The notes: generated by a model from the sequence alone, not told the origin. 64,000 nt of DNA from an uncultured Lachnospiraceae bacterium (GCA_910586205.1 CAJUGD010000003.1:143385-207384), one strand, 5' to 3'. Numbered from the stretch's first letter, positions 49,681 to 58,189 are shown. Made by a program: numbers and translations.

Positions 49681-51360
49681 ATGCCAAAGATGACTTTGAA
49701 GAAAATAAATAAGACCTGGACCGTGGGAATGGCGGCGCTGCTTGTCATGTGTTTATGGCATCTGAGCGAGGTGCAAATGAGCGTACAGGCATGCGGCGAT
49801 AAATGGCTGACCGGCAATTATCTGGCGCTGGCAGCGGCTTTGCTGGGAACGGGAGGATTGCTGGGATGGTTTTTCTTTGGAGGATTGAAAAGAAAGGAAA
49901 AGAAACTGGAGGAAATCTATCCCGTGGCAGGACTGCTTTTGGGGCTTTTCTATCTTTTTGTACTTCCTCCCTTGTCAGGGCCGGATGAGATCAGCCATTA
50001 TATCAGCGCTTATCAGCTTTCCAGCCACATGATGGGGCAGCCGGCTAACAGTGAGGACGGCCATGTGCTGGTACGCACACAGGATTGGTTTTTGGAGGAT
50101 ATTTACGGAGATTATGAGTATGAAGTAAAAGACGGATATCTGACGAAAAAGGAACAGGAAGATCAAAAGGAGGCGGTAGTTTTAGGCAGGCCGCTTAAGG
50201 AGGCTGTATACAGGCTGATCCATGAGAAATTGCGGGAGAATGCACCAGGGGAAATACAGATTGAGAGAGAGGCACTTGGGGAAATGGCGGTTTCTCCCTA
50301 TCCGCCGGTTGTGACTACACCGGCAGCATATTTTCCTCAGGCATTGGGCGTTTCTTTGGCCAGAATACTGAAGCTGAACAGTTTGTGGCTGGCTTATATG
50401 GGACGGATCTGTAATCTGCTGTTTTTTGTGGCAGTGACCTGGCTTGCCATGAAAAGGCTTCCTTTTGGAAAAGAGATTCTTTTTGGTGCGGCAGTTCTTC
50501 CTATGACGCTTCACCTGTCTGCATCCTTTTCCTATGATGTGTGGATTATGGCGTGGATTTTTTATTTCACATCTTATTGTCTCTATCTGGCATATGATGC
50601 CAATCGGGTAAAAATAAAGGATGTGGCAGTCCTGGCGCTGGTGATGGCTCTTGTAGGACCCTGCAAGATGGTCTACGGGGTATTTATGGGGCTCTGTCTT
50701 TTGATTCCGGTGAGAAAATTCGGAGGATGGAGAAACTGGCTGTTATCCGCCGGCTGTGTGCTGGGTGCATGGGCTCTGGTGATGGTAGTGATCAATGGAC
50801 AAACCGTAAGTACCTATGTGTCGCCGGAGACGGAAAATTATATTGTATGGGCAGAGGAAACGGGATACACGTTGGGAACACTGCTTCATCAGCCCTATCA
50901 GACCTTGCGCATTTTCTTTAATACGATTATGTGGCAGGCAGAACAATACCACCTGACTATGATCGGCGCTTATCTGGGCAATCTGGATCCTGTGCTGGAT
51001 GTGCCGTATGTGCTGGTCATGGCTTTTACGGCAGGACTTTTGTATCTGGCTTTTCGAAAGCCGGGAGAGGTCTTGGTTTTCACAGGAGGGAAGCGGCTGT
51101 GGGTATGGGTGCTGTGCCTTTCCTGCATAGGAGCCACAATGCTTTCCATGCTGTTGGCCTGGACGCCGCAGGGTTCTCAGGTCATAAGCGGCGTTCAGGG
51201 CAGATACTTTCTCCCGTTTCTTCCGGTTCTTTTGATGAGTTTTAAAAATGATACGCTGGTTCTGACCAGAGACGGGAACCGAAAGGTGCTGTACGGCATG
51301 TGCTGCGGGGCAGGGTATGCTGCGCTGCGGATTTTTGCGGTGGTGAGTATGAGGCTTTAG
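49681..51360 (+). CDS. DUF2142 polytopic membrane protein (GT-C-like)
   Basis: A 559-residue protein with about eleven hydrophobic segments. The first extracytoplasmic loop starts PPLSGPDEISHYISAYQLSS, with the acidic DE pair and His typical of DUF2142 proteins, a family resembling GT-C glycosyltransferases that use polyprenyl-phosphate sugars outside the membrane. ATAGGAGGCGGTC precedes the ATG. With the DPM1-like GT2 and the DUF2304 protein it may form a side-branch glycosylation module. It ends this co-directional run; rfbC has its own promoter. Confidence 0.83.
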   Translation: MPKMTLKKINKTWTVGMAALLVMCLWHLSEVQMSVQACGDKWLTGNYLALAAALLGTGGLLGWFFFGGLKRKEKKLEEIYPVAGLLLGLFYLFVLPPLSGPDEISHYISAYQLSSHMMGQPANSEDGHVLVRTQDWFLEDIYGDYEYEVKDGYLTKKEQEDQKEAVVLGRPLKEAVYRLIHEKLRENAPGEIQIEREALGEMAVSPYPPVVTTPAAYFPQALGVSLARILKLNSLWLAYMGRICNLLFFVAVTWLAMKRLPFGKEILFGAAVLPMTLHLSASFSYDVWIMAWIFYFTSYCLYLAYDANRVKIKDVAVLALVMALVGPCKMVYGVFMGLCLLIPVRKFGGWRNWLLSAGCVLGAWALVMVVINGQTVSTYVSPETENYIVWAEETGYTLGTLLHQPYQTLRIFFNTIMWQAEQYHLTMIGAYLGNLDPVLDVPYVLVMAFTAGLLYLAFRKPGEVLVFTGGKRLWVWVLCLSCIGATMLSMLLAWTPQGSQVISGVQGRYFLPFLPVLLMSFKNDTLVLTRDGNRKVLYGMCCGAGYAALRIFAVVSMRL

Positions 51361-51387
51361 AAGAAGATTTTTTAGGAACAGTTGTTT

Positions 51388-51416
51388 TTGACAAAGGACA
51401 GGGTTCGTAGTATAGT
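51388..51416 (+). promoter_or_regulatory. Promoter of rfbC
   Basis: TTGACA (51388-51393), 17 bp, TATAGT (51411-51416), about 85 bases before rfbC. Confidence 0.75.
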
Positions 51417-51502
51417 ATAGCTGATAAGAAAGATCAAGACAGCAGTCTGAAGTGAATGACGGAACTGCCTGATACAGAGGCGAAGGAAAAGAGGAGTGAA
51501 CA

Positions 51503-52057
51503 ATGGGAAAGATTAAGGTAACAGCTTGTGAAATCGAAGGGCTGTATGTGATTGAGCCGACAGTATTTAAAGATGAGCGCGGTTATTTTGTGGAAACCTA
51601 TAATCAGAATGATTTCAGGGAAGCAGGGCTGGATATGGAATTTGTGCAGGACAACCAGTCGATGTCTGTGCGGGGGGTGCTGCGAGGGCTTCATTACCAG
51701 AAACAGTTTCCTCAGGGAAAGCTGGTAAGGGTGCTGCGGGGAGAGGTATTTGACGTGGCGGTGGATCTTCGGAAGGATTCTAAAACTTTTGGAAAATGGT
51801 TCGGCGTGCGGCTCAGCGGGGAGAATAAGAAGATGTTTTATATCTCACAGGGCTTTGCCCATGGCTTTTTGGTGCTTTCTGACGAGGCGGAGTTTGCCTA
51901 TAAGTGTACGGATTTTTACCGCCCGGGAGACGAGGGCGGCTTGGCATGGGATGACCCGGAGATTGGAATCAAATGGCCGTTTGAGGACGGAGTGGAGCTG
52001 ATTATTTCTGAAAAGGATACAAAGTGGGGCGGATTGGCAGATACCTTTCGGTTTTAA
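51503..52057 (+). CDS. rfbC: dTDP-4-dehydrorhamnose 3,5-epimerase
   Basis: A 184-residue RmlC-type cupin of normal length. Conserved parts: VFKDERGYFVETYNQNDFRE, QDNQSMSVRGVLRGLHYQ with the catalytic His, GEVFDVAVDLRKDSKTFGKW, YISQGFAHGFLVLSDEAEFA and YKCTDFYRPGDEGGLAWDD with the catalytic Tyr region. It makes dTDP-4-keto-L-rhamnose; rfbA, rfbB and rfbD are not in the window and must lie elsewhere. AGAGGAGTGAACA precedes the ATG. It implies L-rhamnose in the polymer. Confidence 0.94.
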   Translation: MGKIKVTACEIEGLYVIEPTVFKDERGYFVETYNQNDFREAGLDMEFVQDNQSMSVRGVLRGLHYQKQFPQGKLVRVLRGEVFDVAVDLRKDSKTFGKWFGVRLSGENKKMFYISQGFAHGFLVLSDEAEFAYKCTDFYRPGDEGGLAWDDPEIGIKWPFEDGVELIISEKDTKWGGLADTFRF

Positions 52058-52174
52058 GACACGCTCTAGAGCTCCATCCGGCCAGCACACTATCATAACC
52101 CGTTGACAGACCACAGATAAATATTTTTCAGCAACAAAAGAACAGGGAATAGAACAGGAAAGGAAGAAAGGACA

Positions 52175-52987
52175 ATGGCATATGTGATTTCACTGCTGAA
52201 GGAGATCATCAGAAAGCGAAGGCTGGTATGGGATTTGTCCAAGGCAGATTTCAGAAAGCGGTTTGTAGGTTCCTACTTTGGCATTGTCTGGATGTTTGTT
52301 CAGCCCATGGTGACAGTGTTGATCTATTTTCTGGTTTTCCAGATTGGGCTCAAAAGCGAGCCTCCGATTCCGGGAGCTCCATATGTGCTGTGGCTGGTGC
52401 CGGGTATTGTGCCATGGTTTTTTTTCAGCGAAACTTTGAACTGCATTACCAGCTGCCTGCAGGAATATCATTATCTAGTGAAAAAGGTGGTTTTTCAGGT
52501 AGAGATTCTGCCGATTATCAAGCTGCTTTCCTGCCTGCTGGTTCACAGCTTTTTTGTTTTGATCATGTTATTGATGTTTGGGATTTATCGGTGGAGTGTA
52601 TTCTTTACTTGGGTGCAGCTTGTGTACTATTCTTTTGCCGCCTCTTTGCTGGCTTTAGGCATTGGTTATTTTACCTCAGCAGTAAATGTGTTTTTTAAAG
52701 ATATGGCGCAGATTGTCAGTATCTGCCTTCAGTTCGGAATGTGGCTGACACCGATTATGTATCATGAGAGCTTATTTGCAGATGAGGCCCCCTGGGCTGT
52801 GACTCTTTTAAAGCTGAATCCCTTTTATTATATTTCCACAGGATATCGGGACAGTATGCTGACAGGGGATTGGTTTTGGATGAGACCCAAACTGACTCTT
52901 TATTTCTGGGCAGTGACACTGGTGATGGGGCTTGTGGGACTGAAGGTGTTTAAAAGGCTGAGGCCGCATTTTTCTGATGTGCTTTAA
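52175..52987 (+). CDS. ABC-2 type polysaccharide exporter permease (Wzm/TagG-like)
   Basis: A 270-residue membrane protein with six helices. Features: LVWDLSKADFRKRFVGSYFG, the amphipathic region IVWMFVQPMVTVLIYFLVF, YVLWLVPGIVPWFFFSETL, and SAVNVFFKDMAQIVSICLQF with LNPFYYISTGYRDSM near the end. These are hallmarks of exporters of O-antigen or teichoic-acid-like polymers. The partner ATPase (Wzt/TagH) normally follows directly but is absent; a terminator and an unrelated minus-strand cassette come next. The ATPase may be elsewhere or lost through the insertion. Confidence 0.9.
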   Translation: MAYVISLLKEIIRKRRLVWDLSKADFRKRFVGSYFGIVWMFVQPMVTVLIYFLVFQIGLKSEPPIPGAPYVLWLVPGIVPWFFFSETLNCITSCLQEYHYLVKKVVFQVEILPIIKLLSCLLVHSFFVLIMLLMFGIYRWSVFFTWVQLVYYSFAASLLALGIGYFTSAVNVFFKDMAQIVSICLQFGMWLTPIMYHESLFADEAPWAVTLLKLNPFYYISTGYRDSMLTGDWFWMRPKLTLYFWAVTLVMGLVGLKVFKRLRPHFSDVL

Positions 52988-52996
52988 GATGGGAAC

Positions 52997-53039
52997 AAAA
53001 AAGTGTAAAGTGCCTTGCGGCGGGGCTTTACACTTTTTT
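52997..53039. terminator. Bidirectional terminator
   Basis: AAAAAAGTGTAAAG and CTTTACACTTTTTT form a perfect 14-bp stem with a G+C-rich interior. It closes the exporter gene and the convergent ATPase gene. Confidence 0.93.
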
Positions 53040-53071
53040 GTTGGAAGGTTAATTGCTGTTTGTGCCAGAGA

Positions 53072-55780
53072 TTATCGATATCCTTTTCGTTTCAATTTCA
53101 TCCCCTTCAGGTAAATATCCGGAATATGATAGCGAATTGCATCGCCTTTCTTTCTTTGGTATTCTTTCAAGACACCGATTTCAATGAAATGGTCAATCAC
53201 TGTTTTTAAGTTTTCCTCTTTCATACCGCATTTTTTCAATGCAGAATATAATGTCTGCTCATCTGCAGGGAATGTGCTGCAATAATTTTTTAATTGGGAA
53301 AAGATTGTCTGGTATTCGGCATATTCTTCGCTCATATCAGTAATTCTGTCTTCAGAAACCTCTTCAATGGAATTTTCCAAAGACCTGGGTTTGAATATTT
53401 TCCTTCCTTCTTTATTTTCACCTTCCATCTCGTCAAGCTCATGTCGAGCTGCAACAGAAAATAGTTTGATGATACTTCGAGGAACAATTTTATTATTGGT
53501 ATCGCCAAGCCGGTAAACAATCCAATTATAGGTATAAGCCTTATTTCCTTTTCCCATTTTTTCACCAACTAATACATTTAGAATAATTCTATTAATATTT
53601 TCCATTGGTTTTGGCATGATTCCTACTAAATCAGATTCTGCCAAGGAGTATCCTTCCTTTTCTAATGTAGTTTTTATCAGTGATTTCAGCTCAAAGCTTG
53701 CCTCCATCATTCGTTTCCAAAGCATAGCCAGCAGATAATCGTAAGTCCATTCAATATTGCTTCTGTAATTGTTTAATTTAATCTTATCTGTAAGTAGAAT
53801 TTCTTTTTTATAAATATCGTTGCGCAAAAAGATTTTTGCGCGAAGGCTTTTATATCTCAGAGTGCTTTCAGCCCAAAAAGCAATAAGCTGAGAGATCAGG
53901 CTGCCTCTAAAGTCTTTATCAATGCAAAAATCAAGGGAATCATAGGTTATGATAACGATCTGGTTATCTTTTTCAAGGCAATGGTTAATTTCACTTAAAA
54001 GCTCAGATAATTCTTCATCCATATTGTTGTATTTTTTCATGTACTCAATAATGTAGCTGTATTTGCAGGAAATTATGCCTTTCAAATATTCATAACTGTT
54101 AATGTTATATCGTTTTATGATTTCTTTTAATGTTCTGACGGCAAGTATTTTCCAATAGATTGTATAGTATTCTGTATTTAGTGTTTTTCCAATAGCCCTG
54201 AAATTAGATTTATCCGGAAAAGCATCTGACGCATCTAACCCTGCAAGCCATGTAACATTAGAGGTTTCATTTGTAGGAATACCAATATATTCAGCCATTG
54301 CTTTGGCATATTTGTCACAGTTAAGGACTTTGAACAAAGCTGTTTTCCCACTGCCTTTAGAACCAGTAATAATAAATTTGCTGTTATCAAAAATGTATTT
54401 ATACTCTTTCAATGGATAAAAGTATTTTTTGAGGCTTTCGTAAGAAATAAATTCATTTTCCGCAGAAGGGGTTTCTGAATGAATGATTCCCTCAATGGAT
54501 TGTAATATGGTTTTTCTGTCATTTTTTGTAAGAGTAATAGTGTATTCATTTTCATTTTGCAATTTTTCCAGCTTGTCTGCGATTTGTTTGTATATATTCT
54601 TATCTCCGTTTTGTGTCAAAAGTCGTAAAAGCCTTGAATCTGAATTAATGTTCGTGGCGATCACATCATAATGGATGTTCAATGGATAATGCACGGAAGA
54701 TTCATCGTATAGATCAGGCAGCTCGTCAAAATAACCGGATTTCTCCAGGGCAAGAAAACTGTTTCTGATATAATACTCCACTTCTTCCCTTGCCGCATCT
54801 TCCAGAACAGGAACAGGGGTATTGATCAGATAAAAGGGTATGTTTCCATTGCATAATTTAGGAAGGACATAATTCAGGCCAATCATGTTTTGTTCATTTC
54901 CATAGAACAGCATTACAACTTCATGAGAACAGCTAAACAGAGTCAAGCCTCCAATATCATGTAATCCTGCTCTGGAATCAATCAAAATATAATCGGGCTG
55001 GTACTGGGTATTGATTCTTTCAAATAAATAACGGATGGGATTTTTCTGGTCATAAAACTTTGGCATATTAAAATCAATGCGGGAAAGTTTATTGTAATAG
55101 TTGTCATAATTATCCACAGAAAGATTCGCTGCCTGCATGACAAGCAATTCGCCTCCGTTCATTCCCAGAAGTTCTTTTGAAGTGACAGAATAAACATATT
55201 CATCCATATTTATGGGATCTGTTTCCTTCTCACATTCTACGAGAAAGTCTACTACACCATATTGAGGGTATTCTATTCCGGTTTCTTGTCTTAAAATAGT
55301 AGATAATCCTGGAGCTTCTAGATCCATATCGATTGCAAAAACTTTTTTTCCCTTGCGGGCCATCTGCAAGGCAACCATGGCTAATGCGGTAGTTCTTCCA
55401 ACGCCTCCCTTATAGGAATAGAAGGTAATGATCTTGGCATTCTCTTTTATTTTGTCATTAAATGTATAATTCCAATTTTTCTTTACAAGAGGACGCTCGC
55501 CATAATAAATATTATATTCAATTTTTTCGACGTTTTTTGAGACTTCTTCATACAAAATGTGGTTTTCACTGATACTGCGTATTTGCCCTATCCAGTTTTC
55601 TCCTGTGATTTTTGTGAGATCGTTTTTTAGTTTTTCTAAATTAACTGTCCCTATAATAAAAATAGAAATTCTTCCATATACATCTCTGATCACATATAAT
55701 CGGTTTGTTTCTGCAGTGCTCTTTGTATAAGATTTAAGATATTCAATTACTTTATCCTTTATTTCATCAAAATGAATCAT
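53072..55780 (-). CDS. KGGVGR ParA-like ATPase fused to a second P-loop ATPase (candidate defence protein)
   Basis: A 902-residue protein. Residues 1-115 are an unrecognised N-terminal domain. Residues 116-410 are a ParA/MinD-like ATPase with the variant deviant Walker A YSYKGGVGRTT (124-129), DMDLEAPGLS (151-160) and DYILIDSRAGLHDIGG (263-278). Residues 440-800 form a second P-loop module with GSKGSGKT (473-480) and a Walker B-like IVIITYDSLDF (608-618), resembling Sll1717-type ATPases. The C-terminus (about 820-895) looks like a winged helix (LKKCGMKEENLKTVIDHFIE). No nuclease or membrane segment is seen. It overlaps the upstream HEPN-like gene by ATGA. The DNA is visibly richer in A+T than the flanking polysaccharide genes, consistent with acquisition by transfer. 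Confidence 0.8.
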   Translation of the reverse strand: MIHFDEIKDKVIEYLKSYTKSTAETNRLYVIRDVYGRISIFIIGTVNLEKLKNDLTKITGENWIGQIRSISENHILYEEVSKNVEKIEYNIYYGERPLVKKNWNYTFNDKIKENAKIITFYSYKGGVGRTTALAMVALQMARKGKKVFAIDMDLEAPGLSTILRQETGIEYPQYGVVDFLVECEKETDPINMDEYVYSVTSKELLGMNGGELLVMQAANLSVDNYDNYYNKLSRIDFNMPKFYDQKNPIRYLFERINTQYQPDYILIDSRAGLHDIGGLTLFSCSHEVVMLFYGNEQNMIGLNYVLPKLCNGNIPFYLINTPVPVLEDAAREEVEYYIRNSFLALEKSGYFDELPDLYDESSVHYPLNIHYDVIATNINSDSRLLRLLTQNGDKNIYKQIADKLEKLQNENEYTITLTKNDRKTILQSIEGIIHSETPSAENEFISYESLKKYFYPLKEYKYIFDNSKFIITGSKGSGKTALFKVLNCDKYAKAMAEYIGIPTNETSNVTWLAGLDASDAFPDKSNFRAIGKTLNTEYYTIYWKILAVRTLKEIIKRYNINSYEYLKGIISCKYSYIIEYMKKYNNMDEELSELLSEINHCLEKDNQIVIITYDSLDFCIDKDFRGSLISQLIAFWAESTLRYKSLRAKIFLRNDIYKKEILLTDKIKLNNYRSNIEWTYDYLLAMLWKRMMEASFELKSLIKTTLEKEGYSLAESDLVGIMPKPMENINRIILNVLVGEKMGKGNKAYTYNWIVYRLGDTNNKIVPRSIIKLFSVAARHELDEMEGENKEGRKIFKPRSLENSIEEVSEDRITDMSEEYAEYQTIFSQLKNYCSTFPADEQTLYSALKKCGMKEENLKTVIDHFIEIGVLKEYQRKKGDAIRYHIPDIYLKGMKLKRKGYR

Positions 55781-56217
55781 ATTATCACCCCGTCAATGTC
55801 CATTTTCATTATCATATCAATCAAAGATTCTGTCTCCATATGTATTTTTTCGGCTAAGGTTTTTGTGTTTAATGTGCTGCTGTCAGGTTCGTATCTTCTT
55901 TTGGGATCCCACTCATTTAAGGTATTCGGGCAGGTAGACAGGATATCGAGGCAATAGCTGGAAGCAGCACATCCGCTAAGGCTGATTAAATCAATTTCGT
56001 TCTTTAAATCAGAGAGCTTGTGTCCGAAGCTCCTTAAAGTTGAATGGCCACGGGAAAATGAATAGCCGTGTTGGGAATATAGTGTTAGTACCAGCTTGCA
56101 ATAACATTCTAATATATATCCTGACAGATAGTTTGCATTAAACCATTGTTTCTTTTGAAATAATAAATGAGAAGAATCATACATGCGGTAAGCCGTATCT
56201 TGATAATTATCCGGCAT
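55777..56217 (-). CDS. HEPN-like small protein paired with the double ATPase
   Basis: A 146-residue, mostly helical protein. FQKKQWFNANYLSGYILECY followed by CKLVLTLYSQ resembles the helix pair of HEPN proteins, and NEWDPKRRYEP resembles a Trp-x-Pro-x-x-Arg-Tyr element in that superfamily. A canonical Rx4-6H ribonuclease motif is not found; RGH and RSFGH occur nearby, so activity is uncertain. AGAAGGAGGTAAACTAAA is a strong Shine-Dalgarno, and the stop overlaps the ATPase start. HEPN proteins are often toxin or effector RNases in defence and toxin-antitoxin systems, so it may be the effector or a regulated partner of the ATPase. Confidence 0.55.
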   Translation of the reverse strand: MPDNYQDTAYRMYDSSHLLFQKKQWFNANYLSGYILECYCKLVLTLYSQHGYSFSRGHSTLRSFGHKLSDLKNEIDLISLSGCAASSYCLDILSTCPNTLNEWDPKRRYEPDSSTLNTKTLAEKIHMETESLIDMIMKMDIDGVII

Positions 56218-56433
56218 TTTAGTTTACCTCCTTCTATTGTTTATTTCCGCGATCAATGAACCAAGCGTCGTACTTGCACGGGTATTTGGCGAATGCCGCG
56301 TCCACTGGCTGCGTAGCAAATTCAATGTCCCATTGCTTGCTGCAGGATCTTTGACTGAAGATGAAGTTATATATTTTTATACTATGATTTTTGCCAAAAA
56401 TAAGGTTTTCAGCCAAAGTACAGTAATATATTT
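56218..56433 (-). other. Leader region of HEPN/ATPase operon, no gene assigned
   Basis: About 200 bases between the predicted promoter and the HEPN-like start. Short frames are open on both strands (about 60 residues), but neither has a Shine-Dalgarno, and I recognise no family. The G+C of 56240-56350 is higher than that of the cassette around it. It may be an RNA leader or a gene remnant. Confidence 0.4.
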
Positions 56434-56462
56434 ATTATAACTAGCATTGTAAGGATATACAA
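56434..56462 (-). promoter_or_regulatory. Promoter of HEPN/ATPase operon
   Basis: On the minus strand TATAAT (56434-56439) is a perfect -10, 17 bp from a weak -35, TTGTAT (56457-56462). Confidence 0.55.
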
Positions 56463-56518
56463 TAGACTTGAGAAAATATTTTTAATAGAAAACGATTTGT
56501 TATAGGAAAGGCAAAACA

Positions 56519-56559
56519 GGCTCGCTTCCGATGAGTAATTTTATGATTCGGAAGGAGCC
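56519..56559 (-). terminator. Terminator after aldo/keto reductase
   Basis: GGCTC-G-CTTCCGA and TCGGAAGGAGCC pair with one bulged base; on the minus strand the stem is followed by TGTTTTG. The gap 56460-56584 holds nothing else recognisable. Confidence 0.55.
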
Positions 56560-56584
56560 ATATGTTTTATCTATTATTCTGATT

Positions 56585-57706
56585 TTAATTCAGTAAAGCT
56601 TCACTGACTTTCACCAGATTATCCCGGATTGCAATGTGCTGTGGACATGCTTCTTCGCATTTTCCGCATTGAATACATTCGTTTGCATGCTTTAAGCCAT
56701 GGCGATCTACAAGCCAGTTCTCTTGATTCTTTGCAGCGCCTTTGTCTCGATAGAGTGTCAGGTAGTTCATTGCTGTAAATGAGCCGGAGATTCCGATGTT
56801 CATGGGACAAACCTTGGCACAGTAATTACAGGATGTACAGGGAATCAAAGGGATTTTCTTTAATTCTTCTTGTGCCTGTTTTAAAATATCTTTTTGAGTG
56901 TCAGTAAGTCCTTTAAAAGATTTCATGTAGGACAGATTATCCTTCATCTGCTCCACATTGCTCATTCCGGAAAGAACAGTAATGACCCCTTCCAAACCGG
57001 CTGCGAAACGGACAGCCCAAGACGCCACGGAACTTTCCGGTTCAGATGCTTTGAAGATTTTCTCAATACTTTCCGGAGGTGTGGCTAACATGCCTCCTTT
57101 AACCGGCTCCATGATAATAATCGGTTTGTTGTGCTTTTTGGCCACCTCATAGCAGCGGCGGGACTGTACGGAAGGATTATCCCAATCTGCATAATTGATC
57201 TGAAGCTGGACAAATTCCATTTCAGGGTGAGCGTTTAAGAGCGCATCCAATTCTTCTGGTGTGGAATGGAAGGAAAAGCCTATATGCCGGATCAAGCCTG
57301 CCTTCTTTTTCTCCTGCACCCAATTCCACATATCGAAATCATCAAAATAATGGGTTCTGTGTTCCCCCAAATTATGCAGAAGATAAAAGTCAAAATAACC
57401 GGCTCCTGTCTGTGCCAGCGATGTGTCAAACTGGGCATATGCTTCTTCTTTGGTTTTACAGTTGATCCATGCCGCGTTTTTAGTGGCAAGCTGATAGCGA
57501 TCTCTTGGATAACGTTCTACAAGCGCCTGACGAATGGCATCCTCACTTCCGGCATATGCCCAGGCTGTATCAAAATAGGTAAAACCATTATCCAGGAATA
57601 AGTCTACCATTTCTTTTACCTGATCTACATCGATTATCCCATCCTTTTGGGGAAGACGCATTAAACCAAAACCAAGTTTTTTGATTTCTTCACCTAAATA
57701 ACCCAT
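56585..57706 (-). CDS. Aldo/keto reductase with C-terminal 4Fe-4S ferredoxin domain
   Basis: A 373-residue protein. An AKR barrel (GFGLMRLPQ, YFDTAWAYAGSEDAIRQALV with catalytic Asp and Tyr, LATKNA with Lys, FYLLHNLGEH) is followed by a ferredoxin-like module with CTSCNYCAKVCP and CIQCGKCEEACP. This group, common in Clostridia, is thought to reduce carbonyl compounds using ferredoxin-linked or NAD(P)H electrons. AAGGAG lies nine bases before the ATG at 57706 and directly abuts the one at 57715, so 57706 is preferred. A MerR-type promoter controls it, suggesting induction by electrophiles or other stress. Confidence 0.88.
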   Translation of the reverse strand: MGYLGEEIKKLGFGLMRLPQKDGIIDVDQVKEMVDLFLDNGFTYFDTAWAYAGSEDAIRQALVERYPRDRYQLATKNAAWINCKTKEEAYAQFDTSLAQTGAGYFDFYLLHNLGEHRTHYFDDFDMWNWVQEKKKAGLIRHIGFSFHSTPEELDALLNAHPEMEFVQLQINYADWDNPSVQSRRCYEVAKKHNKPIIIMEPVKGGMLATPPESIEKIFKASEPESSVASWAVRFAAGLEGVITVLSGMSNVEQMKDNLSYMKSFKGLTDTQKDILKQAQEELKKIPLIPCTSCNYCAKVCPMNIGISGSFTAMNYLTLYRDKGAAKNQENWLVDRHGLKHANECIQCGKCEEACPQHIAIRDNLVKVSEALLN

Positions 57707-57778
57707 ATTTGCCATCTCCTTGACCTTTTATTATGTATTGCAGTGATATTTGTACGAAGGGAATTTTCGTATGGTAAT

Positions 57779-57809
57779 AGTATAACAGCTTGGAGTAGCT
57801 CTAAGTCAA
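57779..57809 (-). promoter_or_regulatory. MerR-type promoter with 19-bp spacer
   Basis: Minus strand TTGACT (57804-57809), 19 bp, TATACT (57779-57784). The dyad CTTGGAG-TAG-CTCTAAG (57789-57805) fills the spacer, as for MerR activators that untwist an overlong spacer. No merR gene is in the window. Confidence 0.75.
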
Positions 57810-57881
57810 TAGCTTTTTTATTTTTTGATGTTTTAAATTATGATGGGTTTGAATGAATATAGTTTAGAAAAAGGTGATAAA

Positions 57882-57926
57882 TAATCTGAGTGCAACACAA
57901 TATAGAATTGTGTTGCACTCAGATTA
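57882..57926. repeat. Palindromic inverted repeat, left copy
   Basis: A 20-bp perfect stem (AATCTGAGTGCAACACAAT and its complement) around ATAGA. The inner 35 bp match the right copy (58155-58189) in inverted orientation at 34 of 35 positions. Confidence 0.9.
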
Positions 57927-57933
57927 CCCCGTA

Positions 57934-57962
57934 ATAATAACACTCTTTTTGCCATATTGCAA
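57934..57962 (-). promoter_or_regulatory. Promoter inside the inverted-repeat segment
   Basis: Minus strand TTGCAA (57957-57962), 17 bp, TATTAT (57934-57939). It points out through the left repeat toward the aldo/keto reductase. If the segment were inverted it would point at the loaP operon. Confidence 0.5.
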
Positions 57963-58154
57963 GGTTTTTTCGATTTAAAAGGTTAAGATTTTATAGAAAA
58001 ATTGGGCGGAATTTCTTAAGAAATGTTTTTTTCTGTAATTCTAACGTACTTTTTTGTGCGGCATTTTGGATGTTTTCTTATACAGTATTCTTATTTGCCT
58101 GAAGCAGTAAAATCCTTATGTTTTCAATGTTTTCCCTGGTTTTGAAGGCAGAAT

Positions 58155-58189
58155 TGAGTGCAACACAATTCTATATTATGTTGCACTCA
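58155..58189. repeat. Palindromic inverted repeat, right copy
   Basis: TGAGTGCAACACAAT, TCTAT, ATTATGTTGCACTCA. Its reverse complement equals the left copy except for one base; the asymmetric centre fixes the orientation as inverted. 228 bp separate the copies. Confidence 0.9.

Noticed and set aside
56237..56440. Small gene on the plus strand, 67 codons
   Set aside because: No Shine-Dalgarno and no recognisable family; lies in the leader of the opposing operon.
57882..58189. Intrinsic terminators
   Set aside because: The palindromes have long stems but no T run, and the two copies are near-identical and inverted, so a repeat origin explains them better.
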